A stretch of DNA of 64,000 nt from Phycomyces blakesleeanus NRRL 1555(-) (Eukaryota > Mucoromycota > Mucoromycetes > Mucorales > Phycomycetaceae): the NCBI RefSeq assembly GCF_001638985.1, contig NW_017265151.1, positions 124,001-188,000 on the forward strand, in the 5' to 3' direction. Of this stretch, positions 24,223 to 35,406 are shown piece after piece. The stretch's first letter is position 1. Every line of letters begins with the position of its first letter. Made by a program: the position numbers and the translations under genes. The notes beneath the pieces are model-generated. The model had not been told where the DNA came from and did no database searches. It saw only the letters and a list, made by a program, of their open reading frames with translations.

Positions 24223-24806
24223 TTCGAAAAAAAATTAGGAAAGAAAGAGAAAGAAGAAGAAGAAGTGAAAAAAAAATTTAAAAAAAAAAAAAAAAAAACT
24301 TATTGACGGTTATATAAATACCCCCTCGATCATGCCCCGGTTGAATTCAACCCTGAAACGTCGAAGAATATTCATAATCCGGATCAATTGTACGCCGGAA
24401 TATCATCTACTATTTGTACAACCAATATGCCTCTTATGGTTGGGTCCCCTTCTATTGCTTGTTTTGGAACGAATTTAACGACAGGGCCGTGCCTACCTTC
24501 CATACCTGTCCCCGCAAAGAAAGCTTGACAAGAACTCTTCAATTCTGTAAATTCTCTTTTTTTTTAGTGGTAAAGCGGGGGAATGAAGGAAACTATAAAC
24601 CTAATAAGATGTCACAGTATTTACCAGTGTCTACCAATATTTACCCTTTCAATTAACTTTCATATGACTTTATGTGGAGTACACAGTGTTTTTATTAAAG
24701 AGTAAATCAAGAGCAGTATAGCCTCTTTAGTTTTCTCAAGTAAATATTTGTATTTGTATGTATTTGTATGTATTTGTATGTGTGTATGTATGGATAGTAT
24801 TTATTT
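24223..24806. other. Intergenic region, ERG4 promoter side
   Basis: Upstream region of ERG4 and 3' flank of the R3H-type gene (both minus strand). Contains a purine-rich leader with an A-tract (about 24223-24300) and a 10-bp tandem repeat (TATTTGTATG, three copies, about 24751-24780). A plus-strand frame at 24414-24656 was not accepted as a gene. Confidence 0.5.
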
Positions 24807-25793
24807 TCATCTTGTCCGTAAATAATCAACAAACAACATCTGTGGCACCTTCCAGTCTACTTCAATTGAGCACTCTTCTCCAGTGGTAACACTGGCCAGA
24901 TGAGCCTTGTGGCAAATATACGTTATCCGGCGACCTGAGCTAATGGTTTCGCCTAAAGTAATAGAGAAATAAAGTCATTTGAATTAGTTTAAAGTTCTTC
25001 ACGTTATTATTATAATTATGTAAAAAAAAAGAAACAAAAGGATTATAATAAATCATAAATAAAATACTAATATAATGCGGACTTACTAAAGGACTCGAGG
25101 TTGTAGTAATCACACATCGCATGCACGAACCAGCGTACGAATCGATCACTGATTTCCCAGACTAAACACAGATCTTGGGCATCTACCTCTCCAGGAGGTC
25201 TTCTTTGTTGAGTAGCAATAAAGCGCATGAGCTGATCCTCGTAAGATGACACAAGGCCCAAGGGAAGATGTGCTCGTTTTAAGTCTTTACGAACACTACG
25301 GGATAGTGGAACAATACTGCGGATTGGAACGTGTTGATTTTCTTCTTCCACTGACTCAGGTTCTTCTTCATTTATTGCAATATTGTTCCATTGGAATATA
25401 TTTTTTGAACGACTATATCCAGGTGGTCTAAGATCCTCACTATAAAGAACAGCAACAGGATTCTCGGAAAAATTGTCTGGGACATATGAATGATAAGGTT
25501 CGAATGATGTTCGATCGATGCTTACTGTTATCCCATCGCTGTCGTCTTCTGCTTCCTTCTTTACCGATCGCTAGATTAGATCGTCGGGAAAGAGTGTCTT
25601 TTTCGACAGGTCGTTTCTTTGTCTTTTTAGGTTTAAGAGCATCATCAGCTAAGGAATGTAGCCGAGATGGGGCTACAACTTCAGAAGCTGCGATTGCGGC
25701 TGATACATTGGCAAAAGTGTTTTGCTGACCAGTTGGTTGGATCCACTGACCGCCTGGCTGGACAAAGAATACAGTCGAGTCACCGATAGCCAT
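24807..25793 (-). CDS. R3H-associated / R3H-like domain protein
   Basis: Probable nucleic-acid-binding protein of unknown role. Three exons: 25793-25526, 25476-25087, 24952-24807; 267 aa. The splice between exons 1 and 2 creates RRRQRWDNNNFSENPVAVLY followed by SEDLRPPGYS, which resembles the R3H-associated N-terminal domain of fungal proteins and of animal R3HDM4. Exon 2 ends FVRWFVHAMCDYYNLESFS, the helix-rich pattern of an R3H domain (F.R..vHa.c.yy.L.S.S). The Arg-x3-His spacing is not perfectly kept, so direct nucleic-acid binding is not assured. Upstream Lys/Arg clusters (KPKKTKKRPVEK) could be a nuclear localisation signal. Identification is from remembered motif patterns. Confidence 0.65.
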
Positions 25794-28700
25794 TCGTTCA
25801 AACCTACACTACTAAAAAAAACAAAGGTGCCAAAAAAAAAGAGCCTACAAAGAATGTCCGGCTCTTCACAAAAGCACCGGCTCTCCGCCCCATACACACA
25901 GACACAGACACATACACAGACACATCCACGCACATGTACTAGCCCGCCCGCCCTGGTAATGACGTAAGCTTCACAGTAAGGACTGTCGCAATAGGCAGCC
26001 AATACAAATGGAGAATTGATCCACTTCCTAAAATTCATACGAAAGTTGTTTTTATCTTATACAGGCTGTAGAAAGCCTCGGTTTTTTCTGCTATTGTTTC
26101 ATTGTAGTGCTATATGGACCTGTTGTATTTGAATATTTACAAACATATGTCGTTGTACAGTATAACGGACCAAACTACAGAAGCCACTCGTTGTGGATCA
26201 CCGCAAATCCTTTGGCATCGGGGTTATTAAATTCTCATTTGTACACCTCGTGAAGGTAGAAAATCAGCACCCTATTTTGGTGTCTGACATATGCATACTA
26301 TTCACACAACTATGTATATTGCAAGTGACTTCAAAAATAAAAGCAAAAAAAAAGGAGGAAGACGAAACAACTTCTTGCATAAAGGGCACTCAAACCAAAC
26401 AAATATTATTGAACGAAACATGTAGTAAGTGGACTTGGTAAAAGAAGTGCTAATTACAAGAAAAAGCAAAAAAAAGAAACAGTTGTCACTGCAACAGTCA
26501 TACAAAAAGGAGAATCCGCCGAGTGATGAAAAAGAAAATTAGGCTCTTGAGATTTTTCTTCATGGATCGTGTTACATATAGGTACACAACTGTAAATATT
26601 GGTATATATATACATATACTTTCTTTTAAAAAGAAAAAAGAATAGATCCATAATGATTATTGTGTAGCTTGATTGTAACATAATATAAATGAAATTTGGT
26701 CTCATATTGAGTGATACATAACATAACTTCACTACTAGACAAGAATCCTAGGATAAACTCTGCTTCGATCAGGGTGGATTAGTAAGGTTTGTTTTTTATA
26801 CACATTACTGCAGCGTATATCCTACCAATTCAAATGCTACCAAAATCTGAACTTTATATAGACAGCTAGTGGTTTTGGATTTGTATATGATTAATATGTC
26901 TTGGTGGTTTACTGTTTTATCTTGTTTTTATTTTCAATAATGGGCTACTTAAATAATAGAGTAATATCATTAATAAGCAACCTCTTTAGACGATTTTCTT
27001 TATTTATAAAGCATTATGTTTAACGACGCATTAATAATCAATAAAGAAACTCTGACAAATCCAATTTTTTGTAAACTTAAAACATGTATACCAAAATCTT
27101 TATAATATTTGGAATGATACTTTTATAATACATAACATCCGTAAATTAGTCTTGGTATGGGCCCTTGTTCACTACCTGCAAAGAACTTCAAAAGCTGTGT
27201 TATAAAGCAATAAGAGCATATTTATTACATATAAAAAAAAGCTTAAAATAGGTAGTGTATGAGATGTTGTTTAGTATAAAGATTGCCATTGTACCTAAAA
27301 CTGCCTCGATACTTTCTATACATATAATACAGGACTTATAGTTATCACAAGCTATTGAGATCTAGAGGCCAGCCATAGGCTTTTTAGGCTATTTTGCTCC
27401 GAGTACTATCACACCAGCGCTTTTGTTTTTGACAGATTTGCCATTGAAATACGAAATTTAAACGCATATTATTATTTGAGTATAACATTTTTCTTTCTGT
27501 ATCTCTAATTTATATAGTATAAGGCTCACCTTTGGCTTTGGCGGAAACTCGCCTGTCTTTGCACCTTTGGAAGCAAATTATGGTACATAATGACGAAGAG
27601 ATAGGGAGAGAAACAGAAATGAGTTAAGATTATTTGGTAAAAAAAAAAGAGCGTGTATTACACGAAAAATAAAATATTCTCATGGAATATAGCATAGCAC
27701 ACATAGTACTCTTTTGTACATCTTTGTACATATTTGGGTGTATTTAAAGGAATTATTTTATTTTCATCTTTTTTTTTAAAAAAAAAAAACAGGCATGAAT
27801 TGTAAATTTGTAGCTTGGCCAGGACTGAATTACCTGGCTCCCAAGATTCCTTTGCTTTGAGTTTTGACGTTAAGTTCAGTTGAGTTGTAGAAGTGAAACG
27901 TGTCAACACCCCCCCCCCCCTTTTTTTTTTTTTATTTATTTATTTTGCTTATACTTGACGTGTTTGTGATGACAATCTTCTCTTAATAGAGCTTTCTAAT
28001 ACTTACGTACACTATCAATAAAATTTGAGTTTTTATAGAGTTTTTTAGAGAACTGGATCAAACAACTGTCCTAACAAACGTATCAACGATTCATAAACTT
28101 ATGATTCTGTGTTCTTGTTTTGAATGAATGAATGAATTGATTGATTTTCTGTAGTATATAGCAAATTAGCAATTACCTTAATCAAATGCAAGCCTTCTTT
28201 TTTTTTAAAAAAAAAAAGAAAGACTAATTATAATAGTGATAATTGAATTATGGTTATTCTGGTATAAAATGCAGATGCACACAGTGTGTAACTGTTCCTG
28301 AAGCGTTATCAACCAAAGACACGGCCAAAATCCAATTGTAGAGTTTGTGTTTCAATCAATTCTGACCTGTATACCACACATCTCACCTTCTCTCCCAGCT
28401 CTCAATGACATGACTATGCGTTGTGTTTATCCATCAACATGACGTAGAAAATCTAGAATTCTTTTGCGATGTATGTGAGTATGCAGTGCAATATAGGCAC
28501 ACAAAATATTTAGTCATGTAATCTCTCTGTAACTCATGTGGTCATTGAAAGTACTAGTTTTTTTAAGATACTGTACACAAACTATGAATACACAATACAC
28601 TTGGTACACTAATTATATATTAACGTATATGTACTCTTCTGTAGTTATGAATGGCTTTCTCTACCAGAATTGATAACAGCTTACTATACATACTATTAGC

Positions 28701-31334
28701 TACTAAACCAATCTCTTCTTTTATAAGTTATCTTGGGCATAATTTATTTATATAGCCTAGTCTACTACATTATTGTTACTGCTAGACAATGGTTCTTTAA
28801 TATTGGGCCCTTGTCTCATATCAAGTGCCTTAGTAACTTTGGTGTATCACCTGCTAAAAAAGCTAGTGTTATCTGAACTGCCTGGTGTTTCTGTGGTTAT
28901 GGTATCCCGTTATGGAAAATATCTGCCAGCCACCTTTATCCTAGGGACAATTGGTTTTTTTTTGTGATGATGCATTCTTGCGTAGTTTTACTTGAAATAA
29001 CAATGACCAAGTGTAATGTAATATTAAGCATAAAGAGAATGAGAAAAAAAACCATCTTTTTTTACATAGATACAACAAGATTAACATATACATATATCAT
29101 ACAATATACTCGAAATACAACCAGTTTTTCTTGTATTAAATACAAAATTGACTTTGCACGCATACCCTATAAATAAATAAATAAAATACGCTCAAATTAT
29201 ATGTATTTTATAAGGTTTAGAGCTATCAACGGCTCTTTTGTATTATTTGGTAACTATTTCCTGTTTAGAATATCATACTTGGAGTAATAAGCTTTACATA
29301 TACTATCATCAAAATATTCAATGAATAAGTATCGGATAGATGACCGTTAACTCTAAATTAGATTTTATTTACGCGTTTCCAACATCATCTACAAGACTTA
29401 ATCTGAACATTTCAAGAGGGCGGGAGGACTGTTAAAATGAAGAAGAAAGAGAAAAACAGCTTTAAAGATAGATATGTGCTACTGTATTGATTGTATACAA
29501 TTTTTACGTTTTGTTATTTTAAAAAACAAAAGTGATATGAACCTCTTTATATTTAAGCTCTGTAAAGGTCTAAAAGATGTATTACCAGAATTCAAGGAAA
29601 TCCGAAAAATAGAAAGTTGAGCACCTAATTAACTTTTTTTTTTGCATATTAACCATAGCTAGGCTACCAAATATGAATGTCATCTTTTCTTTCTTTCATT
29701 CTACAGATAAAATAGTATAGGCCTACTTATAGCAATATACTTGTAAAATAATAGTAATGTACACTGATATTTTCTCTTAGTAATCTATTATGGAAATAGC
29801 TTAAAAATGAATTTAAACGCATTTATCAAGGAGTAGTATGTCCATTAAAGATTGTAAAGTTGTTAGAATTAACGATAACACTAATCGTGTCTTTTCAGCA
29901 TTTTTTTTTTACCTAAAAATAAGTATGTACGTTGACAATATATATATAATTAAGACACACCTTTTGTCTATAAACATGCTTTTAAAAACCTAGTCTAAAT
30001 ACACACTCACACATACACTATCACTAATCCTTAAAGAGTATTATTGAAAAGTACCTATTTATCTTCTTTTAATATATCAGGGTAATCAGTAAACACGCAG
30101 ATTTGATTTGTGTGTGCTGTAGATGTTAAGCACCTTCCCAACAACCAAAACCGTCTTTCACCTTCTTCCCCTTTCGAAAACCAGAAAAGATGGTTTTGTA
30201 ATTATTTTTAGAAAGAGCATTTGGCAGCCGTTGGAAGGAGAGTATTTCATTAATAGCTCGACCTTTGTTTCGATGAAGTGGATCTAAATATAAAAGGGGG
30301 GATAAATATTAATGACTCCCATCTCCCCCTTCCAGCACTTGGGGTCTGTTCTATATATACATATATAAAACACCTCCTTTCTGTCTAAAGTATAGCCGAG
30401 AAACTAATGAAAGTAGGAAAAAATGATAATAATAATAATAATAATATGGCATAATCGAATAAACTTGACAGATTCTCTTACAAATGTTAGGTGACTGTTG
30501 TGGATATTTAGAATGATCTTTCCATTGTTAATACATAGTAATATGTATATGCATTCTAAAATAGAGTAGTTGTCAGATACTCAACATATTCTGTTTTAAG
30601 CAAAATTCACATTCTTTCCAAAAAAAATATTAATAATAGTAATAATATTTCTTGTACTTTTTTTCATTTTCAGTTTTCAAAGAATCTGCACTAATAAGAT
30701 GAATTCATTCAGTCCAAAGTAGAGTATAAAGAAATAGAACAGCAACTAAAAGGATTGTATACATTTAATTCGACCATGCTCTAAAGTCAGTTGTCTTAGT
30801 TTGCTCAAAAGCAGCTGGTTTTCATTAAATCTAAGAAAAGAACTTTATACATATGTTTTCTAATTGTGCAAAATACAAGCTTTAAAAGGCTTGTTACAAA
30901 GCCTAGACAATATTGGACAAGGTGTTACACGACAAGAGAATGTAGGCAATCCTTTCATTATCTTTTTATGTAGATAATATATCAATGACAGCCATCCAAG
31001 TAGTGGACCTCATTTTCAGTATGTAAAAGTGAATATTTTGCTCATATAATGAATAAGCCGGAATCAAGTTTCCCAATAATCAAAATCCCAAAAAAAAAAT
31101 AGAGCATAATAATCCCATCTTTTAAGCACGGTCTTGATTCTTGGGCGCAAGGAAGAAAGAAAGAAATATTGAAAAAGAAAATCATCTAAAGAAAACCAGG
31201 ATTTCAATTACAACAGTGAATATTGCCAATGTTGACAAGTGACGTATCTTAACAATTTCAAAGTGCGTTGTGGTGCGAATAGCCATGGATTTGTTAAGAG
31301 GTTCAAGATCATCCATGGCTTCATTCAATTGACA
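25794..31334. other. 5.5-kb gene-free AT-rich region
   Basis: No supported gene. Short ORFs (for example 26193-26441, 28773-28967, 28964-29176) lack coding signature or splice partners. Contents: a CA/GACA-like repeat (about 25895-25935), homopolymer A/T/C tracts (for example near 27770-27790 and 27907-27932), an AAT run (about 30425-30446), and a GC-richer patch at about 30130-30350 with a TATATAA-like motif that could be a promoter of an unannotated transcript. The right end is the RAE1 promoter. Confidence 0.45.
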
Positions 31335-31403
31335 ATGGAGACTCCTGACTTTGAGGTAAACATTCCCACAACAATATCCCCTACCCCTTCCTTGGTCCTC
31401 CAT
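31182..31403 (-). other. Antisense ORF overlapping the RAE1 5' end
   Basis: Minus-strand frame encoding [20 protein letters not shown], then IRTTTHFEIVKIRHLS, a hydrophobic TLAIFTVVIEILVFF helix and a terminal Arg. The helix-Arg-rich-transmembrane order vaguely recalls the C-terminal end of p24/TMED cargo receptors, but no GOLD domain lies upstream and there is no cytosolic KK motif. It overlaps RAE1 exon 1. Could be a decayed gene end or chance. Confidence 0.2.
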
Positions 31404-33174
31404 TCTTTATCGTCATCGTCTTTTTTTTTCCTGCTGTTCTTGGGCGTGGATCATCTTTGCGGGATTCCCAAAGTCACGCTCATTGAGAATGAAGAGGAAT
31501 AAGAAAAATACAAAAAAAAAGCTTGAACAAGTTTATTTTTTGATCGATCTGTCAATAATTATCATTACTTTTTCCCTTAATTCTTCTTATTATTTTGGCT
31601 CTCACTCTAGATTGCTTCTCCCCCCACCGATGGCATCTCTGCTCTCGCGTTTTCTTCGCAAGCCGATTATTTAGCAGCATCTTCATGGGACAATCAGGTA
31701 TGACTAAATAAAAACTTGCCATTATTATTAGCCAGTCATTCTTTCAATACGCGTCGAGTCCTTATTCTTATTATAGGTCAGGATATACGAAATTCAACCC
31801 AGTGGAAATACAGCGCCTGTTGCATCTTATGCTCATGAGGCTCCTTCATTATGTGTTACCTGGAGTAAGGTAAATCAAACCACATATTATACGTCTATCT
31901 ACACACGCGAAAAGAAAAAAAAAAGAAAAGAGAGAATGACTACAAAATATATTACTTTCAACAATACAAAAAAATCTACAAAGAAAGAAAGAAAAAGAAA
32001 GAAAAAGAAAGAAAAAGGAACGGAAAGACTGAGACTATGAGACACATTAGGATGGTACAAAAATACTTTCGGGTGGAGCAGACAAGGCGGCTCGCATGTA
32101 CGATGTTACTACAGGACAATCAACCCAAGTAGCTGAACATGCTGATGCAGTCAAGTGTGTCAAGTTCCTCGACCAAGGACAACAGATCTTAGCTACTGGT
32201 AGTTGGGACAGAACCATTAAATACTGGGATCTGCGTTCACCACAACCTATTGGCTCTGTTCAATTACCAGAGCGTTGTTACTCAATGGACTCTGTCGGTA
32301 ACCTTCTTGTGGCTGCTACTGCGGAACGACACATTTTGTTATTCGATCTGAGCAACCCTACCACAATTTTCAAGGTAATACACACACATAATATATATAT
32401 ATATATATACAAAAACCAGAGGAATTTGGACAACACAATTTAGGTGGAAATGTTAATCACAGAAAAGAGCAGCAAACCATCTCGCCTCTCAAATGGCAAA
32501 CTCGTACAGTGGCCTGTTTTATAGATGGCAAGGGTTATGCAGTTGGTAGTATCGAAGGCCGCGTGGGCATTCAATACATCGATGAAAAAGAGCAGAGGTA
32601 AAAAAAAAGTTTAACTCGATTTGAATGCATTTTGTAAAAATAAGAAGAATGGCAAGCTAATATAATCGAATTCAATCGAATTGAATTGAATTTGTGAACA
32701 TAGCAAGAGCTTTTCGTTCAAGTGTCATCGAGACGACCAAAAAAACGTGTATTCAGTAAACGCTATCTCATTCCACCCTACTTATGGTACATTTTCTACG
32801 GCTGGTGCCGATGGCACCATCAACTTTTGGGACAAGGACTCGAAGCAGAAGCTCAAATTGCTTCCTAATGTCAATGGTACTGTTGCTTGCACAGCATTTA
32901 ACCGAACCGGAAACATATTTGCATATGCTGTCAGTTATGACTGGACAAAGGTAAATTAAACGTCTTTTCTTTCTTTTCTTTTGGCTTTGTTGGAATTTTA
33001 AAATTAATAATGGTAATGGTAATTACAATAATAATCTCGTGCAATATATATATATATATATGTATACTCTTTCTACAGGGATACAAGTTCGCAGGACAAA
33101 ACCCAACCAATAAAATAATGCTTCACGCAGTCAGAGACGAGGAAGTCAAGCCGCGTCCGTCTACAAGACGATAA
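31335..33174 (+). CDS. RAE1: mRNA export factor RAE1/Gle2 (WD40 propeller)
   Basis: Nuclear-pore mRNA export factor that docks on Nup98-type GLEBS motifs. Seven exons: 31335-31355, 31611-31697, 31777-31869, 32051-32374, 32473-32597, 32704-32950, 33079-33174; 330 aa. The spliced protein has [20 protein letters not shown] then [102 protein letters not shown] and a C-terminal [13 protein letters not shown], a near-complete Rae1 signature. The exon 5 acceptor was chosen at GAGCAG|CAAACC because it gives [15 protein letters not shown], the length seen in yeast Gle2. The first exon is only 7 codons (METPDFE); most orthologues have a longer FG-containing start, so an upstream exon may be missing. 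The frame stays open upstream of 31335. Confidence 0.92.
31976..32019. repeat. AAAG/GAAAAA microsatellite in RAE1 intron 3
   Basis: Purine-only tandem stretch of GAAA and GAAAAA units within the intron between 31869 and 32051, which explains the unusual length of this intron (181 nt). Confidence 0.85.
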
Positions 33175-33513
33175 CTTTTAACAAACAAACAAACAAACAA
33201 ACAAACAAGCAAACAAACCAACTCCAAATTCGTCGTTTTTTTTTATCCCTTTTCCTTCTACTCAAACTTCACACTTCGTACTTTACACTTCTTTATCTCT
33301 CTCTAGCCGCCTCTATCCATCTCTTTCTCATCCTCTTCTTATCTCTTTTGAAAAAAAAGGTTTGCCGATCAATGGGACCTTTTCTTGATTTTATTTTTAT
33401 TCTAAAGAGATATTAAAGAATAAAAAAAAAGACAAAAAAATAGGAAAGCGTACCAAAAGAACGAAAGATAAAAAAGACAAGGAATATATGAATTGGATTG
33501 TCAAGGCAAAAGC
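33175..33513. other. Convergent intergenic region with AAAC repeat
   Basis: 3' flanks of RAE1 (+) and the unknown membrane protein (-). Starts with an AAAC tandem repeat (33181-33218), then pyrimidine-rich and A-rich stretches. No gene. Confidence 0.6.
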
Positions 33514-34630
33514 TTATTTGATAGAAGCTGTGTCCTGAATTCTCTTTTCCCACACTCCTTTGATAGGTTTGAACCCAAAGGTACGGTTGCGGATTGGCTT
33601 GGGACGGGTCGAAGAATCGAGAGAACTGACACTTTGGCCTCTTGGGCGTACACCACTGGTGGTACTGGTTGTGGGTGTAGAAGCACTTGCCTTTAACTCG
33701 CCCTTTTCTATGAGCCGTACAACGTGTTCAACACGCGATGGTCTACGACGAGCCAATATGGGAATAACGCTATCGATAGATGCACTTGAGATGCTAGAGC
33801 ACACCGACATTGAAGGTGATAATGATGGTGGGGATAAGGGACCAAAGAAATCAAGTTCAAGAGGTTCAAGCGGCGGAAGCTGTCGCTGGCGGCGGCGATT
33901 ACCTAGGCTAACTGGAGTTGATCTCGAATGGGTTGGAGTGGGAGAGAAGGAAGAAAAGTCAGGTAGTGGGCAAAGGTTGTCCTGACAACCCTCGACTGTG
34001 TTTGCAACAGGGGTATCGTCCCAAGGTGCTCTACAGTCCATTGACTCTGGCTCATCCGTTATGAAATTCTTGCTTATAGTAGTGCTAAAAGGACTACTGC
34101 TGGTAAAGGACAAAGGAGAAAGAGTAGGTGAGGAGGAATTGGAGTTATTGGCGATGGTATTGGTAAAGGGGTGGGTAGAAGGGGTAGAGTTATTATTGTC
34201 ATTATTATTATTGTCATTATTATTATCCTCCAGACCGAGAAAAATTTCGAGGGGAGTATCCTTGAGACACTCGGTGTCACCAAGAGCAGAAACAGCAATA
34301 TCAGCAGCATCAGGGCCTGCGATTAATTTGCGGTTAGTAGGTTCGATTGACTGGGGTCCATGGATTTTGTAGATTGTGGAGAGAATTGCATCGAGAACAA
34401 AGAGGATTGGAAAGGTAAAGATTGAATCGGGATTGAGTAGTTTTCGAGGGACTACAAATAATTATAATTATACATTTAAGCGTATTTAATTATAGATTGT
34501 ATTGTATTGTATTATTTTTTATTGTTAGACTCGAGTTTGAAAATAGAGTAAAATATAACAGGCGCTTGTTACCATCAGCCAAAAGAAAGACAAGGAGAGG
34601 AAGGACAGAGGTGAGTGGAATGCGTGCCAT
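33514..34630 (-). CDS. Hypothetical membrane protein with two N-terminal hydrophobic helices and a long disordered tail
   Basis: Not recognised. Two exons, 34630-34573 and 34451-33514, join in frame to 331 aa. The region upstream of 34630 has no AG acceptor for over 100 nt, so the ATG at 34630 is preferred; the frame is open further upstream but through non-ATG codons. Residues about 5-19 (PLTSVLPLLVFLLAD) and 28-46 (SIFTFPILFVLDAILSTIY) are hydrophobic. A conserved-looking segment LKDTPLEIFLGLE follows, then an Asn/Asp repeat, Ser/Pro-rich low complexity, and a basic C-terminus with RRRPSRVEHVVRLIEKGELK and FGFKPIKGVWEKRIQD. The topology suggests an ER or organelle membrane hairpin with a cytosolic tail. 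RAE1 converges on its 3' end; arrestin B diverges from its 5' side. Confidence 0.6.
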
Positions 34631-34717
34631 GTAAGGTAATGACCGTAATTGGGGGAATAAGTAAAAAAATAAAATAATAACCAGAAGAAGAGAAATAAAT
34701 GTACAAAATAAAACAAA

Positions 34718-34748
<31 letters not shown>

Positions 34749-35406
34749 CGAGGTTTGAACAAAGTAAGACAACACGTACAACCATAAAATAGAGCAAACG
34801 GTTATTGAACGATCCAAACGACCGTCACAGGATGGACATCTTCATTTTTTGGCTTTAAAGCCTTTTTCAAGGCATTGGCTCTCCTTAACGTCAATCTTGG
34901 TGTGTTCAGGGAGTCGATATGTAGCCAATATAAGGGAAGATCGATTAGTCAATTAATTTCCTATAAAGAAAGAGAAAGAGAAAGAGAGAGAGAGAGAGAA
35001 AAGAAGTATTGATGACGTTATTTTTTTTATTTATACCTTTTCTTTTTTTTTATTACATCTTTTGAAAGTGTCTGGGTAACACCAAGAATACAATAACTTG
35101 CCATTTTTGTACATTTTGATCTTGTCACTAAAAAAATATATATGTATGTATGTATATAAAATCAGGTGAAATATAGGTAATTTTTTTATATATATATTTT
35201 ATATTTCACTTATTGGTTGCATAATACACTCCACGTTGGCTAGCAATTTTAATACGCAGAGAAGGCGGAAACATAAAAATAATAATAATAAAAGTAAAAA
35301 TAAAAATAAAATATACATGTGTGTTTGTGTGTGTGTGTGTGTTTAGAATAACTACAACTTTCTCTTTACTAAATATCCAAGTCTATTTTATACCCTTATA
35401 CTCATC
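34631..35406. other. Divergent promoter region (hypothetical membrane protein / arrestin B)
   Basis: About 780 nt between divergently transcribed genes. Contains GA runs (34718-34742 and about 34972-35000), TA runs and a TG run (about 35318-35343). The GA/CT tract beside the minus-strand ATG gives a CT-rich leader, common upstream of fungal start codons. No ORF accepted. Confidence 0.5.
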
